A stretch of 64,000 nucleotides of DNA, from positions 186,001 to 250,000 of the forward strand of contig NW_027459441.1 of assembly GCF_050624435.1 (NCBI RefSeq), written 5' to 3'. Positions 34,331 to 46,052 of the stretch are shown here, one piece after another. Position numbers and translations under genes: made by a program. A model generated the notes under the pieces. It had not been told where the DNA came from, did no database searches, and saw only the letters and a program-made list of their open reading frames with translations. The first letter of the stretch is position 1. Every line of letters starts with the position of its first letter. The stretch comes from Tenrec ecaudatus (Eukaryota; Chordata; Mammalia; Afrosoricida; Tenrecidae).

Positions 34331-35029
34331 TGGAACCCAATAAGTTGAACTTAAGCAACAAAACAGTAAAAAAGTGCTTCTTAATCTTATGTGAATACTC
34401 TAGCTGCCAGAATTTTTAGTTTTCATCTATCTTACAGTTAGGCTGGAAGTTTCTCAAGAAATTTTATTTTGATTCAATTGATTATAGACCTTCTAAGCAT
34501 CCTGCAATCCAGTGAGTAATTATTGTCAGTCTCTTGCTCTGCTGGATCCTCTGAACTTCCAGCTGAACCCTCAGTGTACAGGACTGCATGATTTACAGTT
34601 TCCTAGACAGACAAATAGCTGCTCACCACTTAGTGAGTGTGTTGTTTTAGACTAGAGCCCATGTTCCTGAAAGTACTCTGCCACCTGGCATGCTGTGAGG
34701 CCCTTAGAGAACTGCCTTCAGCTCACCAAAAGAATGGACTAATGAGGGGTGGAAATGCCTCAGTGATTTTGTTGTCACCTTGTTTGTTCCAACATTTTTT
34801 AACTGAAGAAACCTCTTCCCTTTTTTTCATGAGAGAAATAATATCTTTTGTAAACATAAAACACTAATGTCTTTGTGTTTGCGCTGGGTGTATATTTGTG
34901 GTTTCTGAGACTGTTGTCATATCAGCTGTCATTGAGTCAGTGCCATCTCACTGGGACCCATTGCACAACAGAACAAAACATTGCACTCTCCTGTGCCATC
35001 CTCATAATTGAGGATGAACGCATGTTTTT

Positions 35030-37960
35030 AAAAAATTTATTTATTTTAACTCATTTTATCAGGGGCTTGTACAGCTTGTATTACAATCCATGCATATATC
35101 AATTGTGTTACACACATTTGTACATGTTGCTATCATCACTTTCAAAACATTTTCTTTCTACTTGAGCGCTGTATCAGCTCATTTTATTCTTCCCTCATGA
35201 AGCCCTGATAAATTATAATTTTTTATTGCTTTTTCGTGTCTTATACTGTCTGATGTCTCCCTTCACCCACTTTTCTGTTGTCCATCCCCCTGAGAAGGGG
35301 TTATATGTAGATCATTGTGTTCATTTCCCCTTTCACCCCTCACCTACCCCTTACTCTCCTGGTATTGCCACTCTGATTATTGGTCCTGATGGGTTTATCT
35401 GCCCTTGATTCCCTGTGTTTCTAGCTCTTTTCGGTACCCATGTGCATTCTCTGGTCTAGCCAGTTTCGTACAGTAGATTTGGGGTCATGATTGTGGGGTG
35501 GGGGGAGCACTAAACAACTAGAGAAAAGTTGTATGTTTCATAGGTGTTATACTGAACCCTAACTGGCTCATCCTTGTGACCCATTCTGATAGGTTAGTTT
35601 ATTGTGCCAACCTGGCTCATAGGAACATGGTATAAATAATGTTGCAGTTTGATTGGAGGGCAAAGAGATAAATGGCTAGGCAAACCGTGCCTCTCTCTCT
35701 CTTGCACTCTTCTCATCAGATCAGGGTGCGCCTGCTAGTTCTCTGCCACAACTTGTGAGCTACACTAAGTGTTGGCCTAACAACCTGTGGATCATGTCGC
35801 TAGAGCTTGAGGTTCCTTTGAGAAGTGCTTCATCATGTTGCTGATGTATGCATCACTTGAGCTTGGGACTGTTGGATCCTATCTTCTTGCTCTTTGTTGA
35901 TGATCTGCCCTTTGTTTGCTGCCTGTGTCCAGACTGCCTGCATTGCCGTACATAAGACTCACCTGTCTGCTTCCTTGACCTTGGACCCAGTGGCCCTCAT
36001 GAGTTGAAGGACTTCCAGTATATTAAATGTTTCACGGAAGTGAGTTGAACTGAGCACTCTGGACAGCTGTGTGAACAAATTAGCTGCTATATTCTTTTGT
36101 GCTTTATATGTCTATCCATTATATAGAATATATAATAATATATAATGATTATATATAATGGTTTTATATATAATGATTATATATTGTATATGTAATAGAT
36201 GTATGTATGCACATATCTATATATATTCACAAGTGTCCTGGTTTTGTTTCTGTGTAACACACCCTTCTGTAAGGGGGTGTCCAATTGCCTACAGATGGAC
36301 TTTGGGTCTCACTCCACACTACCCCTCTTTCAAATTGATAGGATTTTTTGTTCTGTGTCTCTGATGCCAGATTCCTGATCCTATTGACACCTCATGATCA
36401 CACAGGCTTGTGTGCTTCTTCCATGAGGACTTTGTAGCTTCTCAGTTTGATGGCCTTTAGGACCCCAGAAGCTATATCTTTTGATAGCCAGGCAGCATCA
36501 ACTTTCTTCACCATATTTGCTTCTGCACCATTTTGTCTTAATCGATTGTGTCAGGAAGCTGAGCATCATGGAATGCCAGGTTATTAGAACAAAGTCTTCT
36601 TTCATTGAGAGAGTACTGGGGTAGAGGTCCAATGTCTATCTGCTACTTTTATACTTAAAATTTAAATATATTTACATAGATATGTTACCCTTTTGTCATA
36701 TATATGTGTACATATGTAAATGACTGTATTTAGAACTCTATAAATGCCCTTTGTCTCCTACTTCTTTCCTCTATTTCCTTTTACTTTCCTCTTGTCCCAC
36801 TATCATGTTTGGCCTTCATCAGTTTTCAGTAATTCCTCTCATTACATTGCCCTTGATCACGCCCTACCAGGAATCCTACACTCTCCTCAACGTCGATTTT
36901 AGATCACTTGTTGTGCCCTTGACCCCAGGCTTACAGCCACTTCCTTTCCCCCACTTCCCTGTTTCCTTTATCCCCCCCCCCCAGAACCATCAGCCCCATT
37001 GTTGTCTCCTCTGGTGTGTTTATCCTGCCAATCTTATCTAGATAGACATGCGGAGACAATAATAAGCACAGAAACAAGACAGAGCAAAATAACAACAACA
37101 AAAAAGGAAGCAACCACCGGAAAAAAAGAGAAAAGACTTAAGAATCATTCCAGGTTTGTTCGTTGATCATTAGGAGTATTTTACTGTTGGTTGAGTCTGA
37201 TGTGGTACCATGCCTTGGCCACTCAGTCTGTTTTTTTGTATTTCCCGGGCACTTCATTGCTTTGCTCCTCTTGCTGCTCTGTTGCATGCCCTTAGAGTTT
37301 TGCCCCAGTGTGGTGAAGTCAGATCGAGCACATTTCCCACAGTGTGCCACAGTGTTGTCCCTCATAGCGCTGTGGGTCATTAAGGGATGCCGTGTCTTGT
37401 GATTGGGATGGCCCTATGGTCCTCTCTGTGCATTAGGCAATTTGAGCAGGAATATCATTCTTCGGGTTTGGTGAACCATTTGTCGCAGTCACTTTGTTAA
37501 TCCATTTGGTAGTGGGATTCATGTTTTTCACTGCCCGTCATCTTTACCAAACAAAATATCCTTTTCGAGGAATGATCTTTTCTGATATATGTCCAAAGTA
37601 TATAATATGAACTCTCACCATCCTTGCCTCTAAGTAGCACTCTGACATTACATCTTCCAAAACAGACTTGTTTGTCCTTTGCATGTCCATGGTATGTGGG
37701 ACATTCTTGTCCAGAACTACAATTCTAATATATTCATTCTTCTTCAGCCTTCCTTTGTTCATCTTTCAAATGCACAAGAGTCAATTGACAATAGCCTGCT
37801 TTGGTCAGGTGAAACCAGTCCTCCAGGTAATATCTTTTCCTTTCAATACTCTAAAGAGGCATTGTTCAGCAGATTTATCTAATGCAATGATTGATCTCTT
37901 GACTGTTATACTTTCAGTATTCAGGATATTTGTTTGTTTGGTCTTTTTTCTATACACCAA
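35030..37960 (-). mobile_element. RTE/BovB-like LINE, reverse, long copy
   Basis: About 2.9 kb in reverse orientation, from the 3' tail (TTTATCAGGGGCTTGTACAG) back to reverse-transcriptase ORF remains. The minus-strand block 37544-37762 contains RTNKSVLE and VRVHIIYFGHI, the C-terminal signature of RTE/BovB ORF2. There are interruptions at 35560-36240 (a TG...CA-like fragment and AT-rich simple sequence). Confidence 0.65.
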
Positions 37961-38029
37961 CCAATTTTTTTCTGGAAGGAGTTAAAATTTACTCAAGCTT
38001 TAGATTAAGAATTTTGATCAAGGAGGGGC

Positions 38030-38442
38030 TGTCGGAGCCAGCTCAGGAGTCAAACCGTCCTGAAAGAGGGGGAATGATTATTAGGGTAAAAAGAAGAGAT
38101 TAAAAGTATTGGGAGGGCAACAGTGAATACTGAAGCTTCGGGTTTGTTTTACATACTCCTTTTATCCATGCAGAAACAACCCGGGGTTTATTATCTCATT
38201 GTTAAGCAAGCACATTTGCTACACATAGCAATTTTGTCTTCTGCCAAGGCAGACATCCCTGAGAAAATTAAACAACGTATCTTCCCAGACTTTGCATACT
38301 TTCTTGTTCTTTTTTTTTTTGTTGTTCTTGTTCTTAACAGTATGTTCAAAACGTAAAGTCACAGAAGAAATCAGCAAACACTGACACATAGTTCATGAGA
38401 CTTATCAGCTGTTTCAAAGCTGAGTCTTAATGGCCTTCAACA
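38030..38442 (-). repeat. 3' LTR of the class II ERV
   Basis: The coding strand starts TGTTGAAGGCC immediately after a purine tract and ends GGCTCCGACA, i.e. TG...CA termini over 413 bp. The polypurine tract AAAAAAGCGGGGGC lies at 38443-38456 as expected for a 3' LTR. I could not identify its partner LTR. Confidence 0.7.
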
Positions 38443-38631
38443 GCCCCCGCTTTTTTATTTACTGAAGACGTCTTTACTCAAAACGTCAGCAGATCACTGT
38501 GTCTGTCTTAGGTTGTGAAGTCCTGAAATCGCCCTTACCCGTCATCAGTCACTGTCTGCAGGAGACTATGACCTGTCTTAGGTTGGAATACTCAGACTCG
38601 ATTTTACCCGTCTGACTAACCAGCCTCTGCC

Positions 38632-40006
38632 TTATACTCCTGTTTGGGGAGGGAGTGAAGTATGCAGGTGTACTTCCTGTAATTTTGTTCCTAAAGCCAA
38701 TAATTCAACCATAACCTTGTGCAGTATCATAGGGAGTATGCATAAGATAAACAATACACACACTCCCGCTGTGACTAGAGAAAAAGCATGTGAGGTAGGC
38801 CTCTGAGATTTCCTAACGAAGGGAAAGAATCTTGAAAATGCTGGAGCCAATCCTCAGCAACCTTGTCGACATCAAAATAAAGAGACTTAGCATCTTTTAT
38901 GGCTAATATTTCTTGATGGAGTTGTAATCAATCTAAAGACTCATTAGCATTGTGCCAAGTACCTTGAAGATGATTCTACACTTTAATCCAGCTATACTGA
39001 CTGTTAGTGTACTATTTAGGTGTAACACAGATCCATGTATGTACAGCATGGCACTGTAGACTAGACCTGGCCTTAAGCCCCTGCACCTCGTCTCCTAAAT
39101 ACATGACCATGTCATAAAGAGCATTTACTTTTTGTTCTAACTTCCTGTCTATATCTTCTTGAGTACCCAAAACATTAGTCACATCTTTGGATAATTCATT
39201 TCCACAGTGGGCAGTTTGTAAGATTTGTGAAAGTACAATTGCTGCAGTAGTAGCAGTAGCAACTAAACTTAATATAGCTAAAATACTTGCTATAAGCAAA
39301 CCTACAAAACACTTAAATCTGGTTGATGCTTTTTCAGTCTCTTCTAATACCTGTAACCCTCTTTCTGAATACCAAGGCCCAGTAATATTCACTGGCAGCA
39401 TAACAAAAGAAGGTTGATATAAAATGGCGATGACAATACCTTCAGGGGACCAGGTAATACAATTAGACAAATTGCAGTTATTACAAGACCTGTTAAACTT
39501 AGAGTCATCATGATCTATAGTAATATTCCCTGCCAAAAGTACATAAGGCGATGGTACGCAGGCAGTAACATTTCCCTGTGGTCTGGAGGTAGGGCCCATA
39601 AGCTTCATGTCCCCCTAAGCAGCCCCTATTTTCCACCACTGAGTTTGTGGAAAACCCAAATCTGACCACCAAAGCCCTGCAGACAGCCCCTTTTCCCATT
39701 TGGCAGTGTTTTTTTTTTTTTTTGAGTATTGTCCTGGTTGACAGACCAATCGATGATATATCTCTCTTTTGTGACGTTATACCTGATGGGCTTGTCTGTG
39801 AGACACGATCTCCACAATATGGTTTTATTATTCTTTTGAATCTCTAGTCTACATGAGGAAAAAGACTGTGGAGTGGGTGGAATAACATTTCCTTCACTTT
39901 GTACAGGGAGGGCGTGAGTCATTAACCCACATCTTGATTTCCAGACCTTCCCAGACAGCAGGAAGTAAGAGTGGTGGATCAGAAACTTAAGCCTAGTACT
40001 TCTCAC
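38632..40006 (-). pseudogene. ERV env (surface and transmembrane parts), frameshifted
   Basis: The longest open part (39012-39608, 198 codons) covers the C-terminal surface domain and the ectodomain of the transmembrane subunit. It has a hydrophobic alanine/valine/threonine-rich fusion-peptide-like segment (LVATATTAAIVLSQI), a heptad-like region with QEDIDRKLEQKVN, and a CNNCNLSNC-type cysteine cluster. An in-frame stop follows near LESL*LQLHQEIL. The C-terminal membrane anchor (VCVLFILCILPMIL) lies in a separate frame at 38632-38850. The surface part (39626-40006) is another open block. Breaks between the blocks preclude a complete protein. Confidence 0.75.
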
Positions 40007-40019
40007 TGAGCCATGTCCC

Positions 40020-40367
40020 CAGAAGCACTCTGAGGCAAATTACCATCTGCATGGTTTGCAAACTGCACCAACCATTCAGGCAGCCCCCATGCTCCATCAG
40101 CATCCTGTGTAAAAACCCAAACATGCCCTCCTCCCCATATTAATAGCGGGTTGGGGCCATTCCTCCAGGCAAAACAAGCCAATGATATCTCTTCATAGGC
40201 TCTTTGAAGTTGGTGGAAGGGACACTAAAGGCAAATCTTTTACAATATTTTGGATCCAAGGGCGTGGTATAAAAACAATCTTTTAAATCTAAAATGATCT
40301 TATATGTATTGGCTGGAATAGCAGAGGGGGAAGGGAGCCCAGCCTGCAGGGCTCCCATAAGTTCCAT
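40020..40367 (-). pseudogene. ERV pol fragments (RT and integrase end)
   Basis: Open block 40140-40367 contains the early reverse-transcriptase fingers/palm region (GLPSPSAIP, then [15 protein letters not shown] with the first catalytic aspartate in LDLKD, and a LPGGM-type segment). It is followed without the YxDD region by a W-x-G-G-H-V-W-V-F-T-Q-D stretch like the integrase C-terminus. The central two thirds of pol are deleted. Confidence 0.75.
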
Positions 40368-40441
40368 AGTATCATTAACCCTCCTTTACTGTTTTTCCTT
40401 ACAAAGCAGCTGCTATCGCAAGCCCCTGAGTAAAGAAAGGT

Positions 40442-40708
40442 TCAATGTCTGAGCATAGTCTGATATAATCGGACAGGTTGCCCTTTTTTCCAAAAGGTCT
40501 CAGCAGCTGCCTGGCAGGCAGTATTTGCATTTTCAAAAGCCAATTGTTTCCATTCTGCGGCGGGAAGCACCTCGAAGGAAAGTGTATCTAATAAAGATTG
40601 AGTAAAAGAGGCAGTTGGGCCATATTGAGCACAAGCAACCTTGAGTTCTTTTAGCTGTTTGAAAGGAATAGGAGTAAGCCCTCTCCAATAGTTTGTGTTA
40701 TTTTTCAT
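40442..40708 (-). pseudogene. ERV gag capsid fragment
   Basis: An 88-codon open block with NYWRGLTPIPFKQLKELKVA and [15 protein letters not shown] followed by an EWKQLA...ACQAAAE segment, typical of the N-terminal capsid domain of betaretroviral gag. Matrix, nucleocapsid and the rest of capsid are absent. Confidence 0.75.
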
Positions 40709-40714
40709 CAGTTA

Positions 40715-41690
40715 ACCTTATGTAGAGAGCTTGAACCCCATTCTCTGGGCAAAGATGATTGAAGATAAGTCATCCTTTTCCTTGATCCATCTCATTTACC
40801 TTTAAACTTCTGCATTCACGTTGGCTCTTGGCATCACCCATGTACCTACAACTAGACATCCTTTGAGTGTAGCGTGCATTCTTTTACAAAGGCTTTATCA
40901 TTGCCATCCATAAACACAAGAGCTTCAGAGAGGAGAAAATAAACATCCCTCTGGGCCTGTTTCCTAGTTAAGGATGTCTCTGCATTGACTAGTTCACCTC
41001 TAGGATTTGCTGTTCATGTCCTTCTGTTTCTTATTGTCCACTTTAAAAAGAAGTTTCACGGATTAGCGTACTCTGCTGTGCATATTACTATGGGCCTCTA
41101 ATGGATTCCCCCATGCTTAGTAATTTCTTAACACTCAATAAAGTATTTTATTCAAGGAGATGTGAGCTCATAAAGTTTGAAGAGCTCACATGGTTTGGAC
41201 TGAACACACGCAAGCAGGAAACTCACATAATGACATTTGTGTTTTAACAGTCATATTAACATACACATGCCTACTATGAACAAATCAGCACATATACTAG
41301 AACTAACAAATCTTCATACAATACCCTCAGATTAATAAATATACATGCATTTACTTAAGAAAAAAACCCACAAAGACACACTAAAATATACTAGAATTAT
41401 AATAATAGAATCAATGCAGAACAGACTACAAGTTCTGTCACATAGTATAACATATTAAGGCACAGAGTAGTTCATGTGTACTAGCACATACAAAAAAAAC
41501 AGACAAAGTGCATACAAGAATATACACACTGAGCTACAAGAATGTGGAGGTGTGTGGCAGAGACATTTTCTCTGCAGGTAGAGGAAATAGGTACCTAATT
41601 TAACTAATCCTTCTTAGGCTCCTCTACATTTCTCCCCTGAGGGTCCCTGTTATCTGTGGGCTTGAGTGACCCCTGAGCCCCGCCCTCTCC
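40715..41690. other. No recognised gene
   Basis: AT-rich DNA where a 5' LTR of the class II provirus would be expected; none was recognised. Confidence 0.4.
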
Positions 41691-41697
41691 CTGTATG

Positions 41698-41736
41698 GGT
41701 GTATGTGTCTGGGTTCCCATAGCCTTTCCCTCTGTG
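41698..41736 (-). other. V RSS, slightly degenerate
   Basis: Heptamer CACAGAG (41730-41736), 23-bp spacer, nonamer ACATACACC (41698-41706). Position confirms that the adjacent fossil is a V segment. Confidence 0.65.
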
Positions 41737-41960
41737 TGTGCCTGACTCAGAAATATGTGATCATAACTACAGCAGTCACAGTACTGATTGACAGAAAATC
41801 AGTCCCTGGGCATGTCTCTAGAGAAGGATATTCTGACAGAACTTGAAGGGAACCTGTGGGTGCCCTGTACAGAATAGGATGCTTATAGCCCATGCACAAG
41901 GGGACATAGGGCAGGAAGGGAGGTGAGGTCTGTGGAGGCATGTTGAGACTAAGCATAAAA
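41737..41960 (-). pseudogene. IGHV relic, FR2 end to FR3 only (clan II-like)
   Basis: Short V fossil. A CMGY stretch stands where WMGY of FR2/CDR2 is expected, then in shifted frames come RISFSRDMPRD, a stop, and STVTAVVMITYF ending in a stop where the second cysteine should be. The order and spacing match clan II FR3 (RISISRD...SSVTA...YYC). FR1 and CDR1 were not recognised. The RSS remains. Confidence 0.6.
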
Positions 41961-42201
41961 TGTGTCTTATCTCCCTTTTCCTACTCTTGTATCAATATGC
42001 ACAACTGCTAAATTAAACAGCCTTTGGAGAAAAAAACACTGACTCTCAAATTAGCCTGTGGTGGACAAGGACAGACAGGAGCTGTGAATGAATAAAATGA
42101 ATGAACTCAGAGAAGAAAGTCTCCATTTGGATGAATGGAGAGAGGTGACTTGATCTAGGATTGGGCTACTGGTGGTAAGTTCATGTAGTATGTTGTGTGG
42201 A

Positions 42202-42202
42202 A

Positions 42203-42235
<33 letters not shown>

Positions 42236-42237
42236 AA
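42202..42237 (+). repeat. (TA)n(CA)n microsatellite
   Basis: TA units passing into CA units. Confidence 0.9.
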
Positions 42238-42656
42238 CATACAAAGATAATAAAGTGAGATCCTTTGCACAGCAGGGACTGTTATCCCGAGGAAGGAGGG
42301 AATACAGGAGGGTTATTGAAAGCAAGGGATAAAGTTTTTGATGAAGCCGATGATTTGAACAGAATTTGTCCTAGATGCAGGAATTACCAATTACATGGGA
42401 AATTTGAGACAATTCAAGGGAAAAACGAAACAAGCTAAGTTTGAAATCATCCTATCATCAGAGGGAGATTGGGTGAGTGTTTCAGAAAGACGGGAGGAGA
42501 TGCACTGATTCCCTGAGGGATGCTGAGAAGGAGAAGAATCCCCAGACACAACAGGAAGCCAGTAGTGAAGCTCCATTTGGACCTGCTCCTGGGTCTGAGT
42601 CCTGTGCTCTGCAGATCCTGAGGGGTTCCTGCAGCCTAACCTCTTCCACTAGGGTA

Positions 42657-42697
42657 CATTCATGTCTGGGTTAACTCTGACCATTCTCCTCACTGTG
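42657..42697 (-). other. Displaced V RSS (heptamer and nonamer-like), 25-bp spacer
   Basis: CACAGTG at 42691-42697 with the usual V downstream sequence, and a weak nonamer ACATGAATG at 42657-42665 (spacer 25 bp). It belongs to the V exon that now lies beyond the repeat at 42701-43258. Confidence 0.65.
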
Positions 42698-42700
42698 TGC

Positions 42701-43258
42701 GTTGATCTGGGTAGACTAGAGAAACCAATCCATAGACACACGTATATTGTGTATAAGAGATTTAATATAAAGGGCAATTGTACATTTAGAAAGCATCTTA
42801 ACCCCAGTTAGGGCCAAGCCCATAAGTCCATTATTAGCCCATGTGTCGGATACCAATGTATAAATTCCTCTTCATACTTATGAAATACATGCAATGATCC
42901 AGAATGCAAGATGGTCACAGGCCAGTGGGCAGAAAGTCTTTGGATCCAGTGGCATTGTAAGCTTTTCAGCGGAGACGGGTCTCTACATGTCTTCTCCAGA
43001 ACCCAGGGCTGCATGGGGTAGGTCCATGTGGCTTCTATTCAGGGATGTCTCACAGAGAGTCACCCTTGTCAGTAGGGTGTCTCCCAGGGATTAGAGAGTC
43101 TCTCTTCCACCTCCAAGATGGAATACGGGATTTCCCAGAATTCTCAGAAGGCCATGCCCACGCAGAGGCTTCATTGGCTATGATCCAATTGACAGACTCC
43201 AACCCTTCCCTCTTTATCCTCTGAAGTCCCAAATTCACACCAGATTATGTAACTACCA
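42701..43258 (+). repeat. TG...CA interspersed repeat inserted at a V heptamer
   Basis: Same family, plus orientation, full length. It lies exactly between a V exon (ends 43266) and the V's spacer and nonamer. Flanks ACTGTGTGC and ACTGTGC look like a target-site duplication that includes the heptamer. Confidence 0.75.
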
Positions 43259-43265
43259 TACTGTG

Positions 43266-43694
43266 CATCTTTTGCACAGAAATACAAAACTGTGTCCTTG
43301 AAGTTCAGGTTGTCCATTTGAAGTTATAGTATGTCCTTACCATTGTCTTTGGAGATGGTGAATTGGCCCTTCGGAGAGTCCTACCAACACTATTCATGTA
43401 TGAAACCCACTGCCGCCCCTTCTCTGGGGCTAGGCAGATCCAGTGTATATTATAAATACAGGCAATGAATGCAGAGACTGTACGGGAGAATATCAGAGAA
43501 GCCTCCGACTGCCTCAAGTCTCCCTCAGATGCCATAGCTCCACCTCACACTGGACACCTGCAAACACACAGACATCCTGATCCTGAAAATCATATTTACT
43601 GCCTCTCACTCATGCCCCCTCATGCACACTTTCTCTGCATCAAAGCATCTTTTGAAATTCCAAAAAGGAAAATTGAGCTCAATAGAGATTCCAT
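43266..43694 (-). pseudogene. IGHV pseudogene, clan III, RSS split off by a repeat insertion
   Basis: Leader exon 43649-43694 is 46 nt (MESLLSSIFLFGISK plus one base), but the donor GT is mutated to AT (reads ATGCTT). The V exon (about 43266-43557) shows clan III features: AASEGDLRQ-type FR1, FR2 IHWICLAPEKGRQWVS, and FR3 ending DTVLYFCAKD. Lesions seen: loss of FR1/FR3 frame and loss of the first cysteine region (SLIFSRTVSAF). Directly after the last codons comes a heptamer-like CACAGTA, and then a 558-bp repeat separates the V exon from its spacer and nonamer. The segment is dead for three independent reasons: coding frame, splice donor and RSS. Confidence 0.85.
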
Positions 43695-43811
43695 TGTGAC
43701 TTGATTTGTTCAGTCTTGAATGGGGGTACCTTGGAATTCCAGAGGTGGAGCAACTGTCCAAGAGCTTCAGAGTTGGGACTTGGATGGTTTTCCTCAGCAG
43801 GGGAGGGGTCT

Positions 43812-43819
43812 ATTTGCAT
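43812..43819 (-). promoter_or_regulatory. IGHV promoter octamer
   Basis: ATGCAAAT on the coding strand, about 120 bp upstream of the leader ATG of the 43.4-kb V pseudogene. Confidence 0.7.
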
Positions 43820-43924
43820 ACCTTCTGCCTATATAGTCATAAGTAATGTTGAATGACTTCTAAGAGAGTCACTCCAAGAGTAGATAAGAATGTTCTAGAT
43901 ATCTTGGAAAGCCCTGCGTGTGGG

Positions 43925-44085
43925 GTTCATTATGCAGTGTGCTGCTAAATGCAAGGTCAGTCATTCTAAATCTCCAATGGCTCTGCAGGGGGAAGAATTC
44001 TCTACACACCCATGAAGATTTATAGACTCAGAAGCCTACAAGGGCAGCCCTATTCTATAGGGTTGTTAAGAGAAAGAATTGACTT
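43925..44085 (+). repeat. AfroSINE-like SINE
   Basis: TTCATTATGCAGTGTGCTGC through CCTATTCTATAGGGTTGTTA, just upstream of the 43.4-kb V promoter. Confidence 0.6.
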
Positions 44086-44649
44086 AATGGAAATGTCAAC
44101 CTACAGTTAGAGACAGTGCCTTGAAATGTGCCCTCCTCCTCTCCACCCCTTAAGTGTGGTGCTTATTCATTTCTTGATGCAGTTAAATAAATATTCCCCT
44201 AGAAATATATATTTAATCTGACACAAGCTTCCCTTGTCTAATTCTCTTTTAAATTATCTTTTGGAAAAGAAAATTCATATGCTAAAAGTAAAACCCTCCC
44301 CAGCCCCTTCTAGACCTTCCCTTAATTGTCCCCTTGAGCTGAATATGACAGCGGCTCCTGAGTCTCGCTCCTTCCCTGCAGGTTTGTCTTGCCTTGAATC
44401 AAGCTTGCCTTCCCTTCACAAATCTTTTGCACACCAAGAATTTTAAGGTACTGAGTTAAACTTAGAAGTTCTGTAGATGCTGAAGGTCTCTACATACCCA
44501 GAGAAGCCAATGCTGTCTGTGAATTTGCATAACACATCGGGACGTTTCCAGGGCATCTTCCAAAAACTAGAGGAAGTCTCCCATGCTTGAGGAGTTGATT
44601 TTGCTCTCCAAAATCTAGGTATTATGCTTTACAATACTAATGCTTTCTT

Positions 44650-45455
44650 TTTTATTAAATACTTTTATTGGGGGCTCTTAGGGCTCTTATCACAATTCAT
44701 GCATTCATCCATTGTCAAGCACATTTGTACGTATGCTGCCATCATCATTTTCAAAGCGTTTGCTTTGTACTGGAGCCCTTGATATCAGTTCCTCATTTTC
44801 CCCTCCCTCTCCCACTCTCCCTCTTTCATGAACCTTGATAAATTATAAATTATGATTTTCATATTTTGCATTGTCTGCTGTCTCACTTCACCTACTTTTC
44901 TGCTGTTTGTCCCACTGGGAGGGAGTTCTATGTCAATCCTTGTGATTGATTTCCTCTTTCTACTCCCACCTTCCCATTACTCTCTTGATATCTCTATTCT
45001 CATTGTTGGTTCTGAGCGGTTTATCTGTCCTGGATTCCCTGTGTTGTGAGATCTTATCTGTAGCAGTGTAAATATTCTGGTCTACTAAGATTTATAAGGT
45101 AGGATTGAGGCCATGATAGTGGGGGGAGAAGCATTAAAGAACTAGAGGAAAGTTGTTTGTTTCATCGGTGCTGTAGTGCACCCTGACTGGCTCTTCTCTT
45201 TCTTGTGACCTTTCTGTAAGGGGATGTCCAATTGTCTATAGATGGGCTTTGGGTCTCCACTGCACACTCTTCTTCATTCACAAAGATATTATTTTGTTCT
45301 GGGTCTTTGATATCTGATACATGATCACGTGTACACCTCATGATCATACAGGCTGGTGTGCAAAGAATGTACAGACGTGCTTTATACAATTGATGTATGT
45401 ATATTTATGGATTGTGATAAGAGTTTTATGAGCCCCTAATAAAATGTAAAAAAAA
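44650..45455 (-). repeat. RTE-derived repeat, reverse, with a short opposed 3' end
   Basis: Reverse copy 44650-45355 (TTTTATTGGGGGCTCTTAGG start). At 45356-45455 a plus-oriented 3' end follows directly (AAAGAATGTACAGACGTGCT to CCCCTAATAAAATG). Confidence 0.65.
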
Positions 45456-46052
45456 TAATTTGACAAATCCTGGTTAAAGGATATGTTTTTCTCAAGAGAA
45501 TAATTACCTATTAAAATAATAAATATTGACAAAAATAATATACAACTGTCAATTATTTCAGAAATGGTAAAATCAGGTTTGGTTTGGTTTTCTCTTCACA
45601 GGAGATACTTGGGCTGGGATTCACACACATACAATTTCAACCTAAAGTAATTTGGAAAAAATAATTAGGATGGAGAGAAACTGATTGTGTTGAGTGAAGC
45701 ACATGGAGGTCAGAATTTAACGGCATAGAGAGACTACCAGTCCTTCTGGGATTGATTTCAACTTGTCCCAAGTGTGATTTCTTTCTCCCCTGTCTTCTGA
45801 GGAAGAATATGGGCTTTTAATTTTTAGGATCTGCCCTCCAGGAAAATAAGAGACATGCGAACCTAGTTGCTGAAGGTTCCTTGAAGTGGTCTTCCACATG
45901 GGTGAATTGGAAAACTCCAGACACAAGAGCAAAGAAACACTTGGCACCCCCTGCACCTGCTCCTGTGGCAAAGATTGTGTCCCATGTACCCTGAGCTCCC
46001 TCTGCTGCCCAATTAGGGTTGTGATGCTTGAGATGTTTGACCATTAAGCCTT

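Larger units (their letters stand above)
38030..40710 (-). mobile_element. Class II (betaretrovirus-like) endogenous retrovirus, internally deleted
   Basis: Minus-strand proviral remnant with, in coding order, gag capsid (40708-40442), pol reverse transcriptase (40367-40140), integrase C-terminus (40140-40020), env surface part (40006-39626), env transmembrane part (39608-38632), polypurine tract and 3' LTR. Most of gag and pol is missing: capsid and RT fragments lie only about 75 bp apart. No 5' LTR was recognised beyond 40710. The order and amino-acid style fit the HERV-K/MMTV/IAP-like class II group. It is an old defective copy. Confidence 0.85.
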
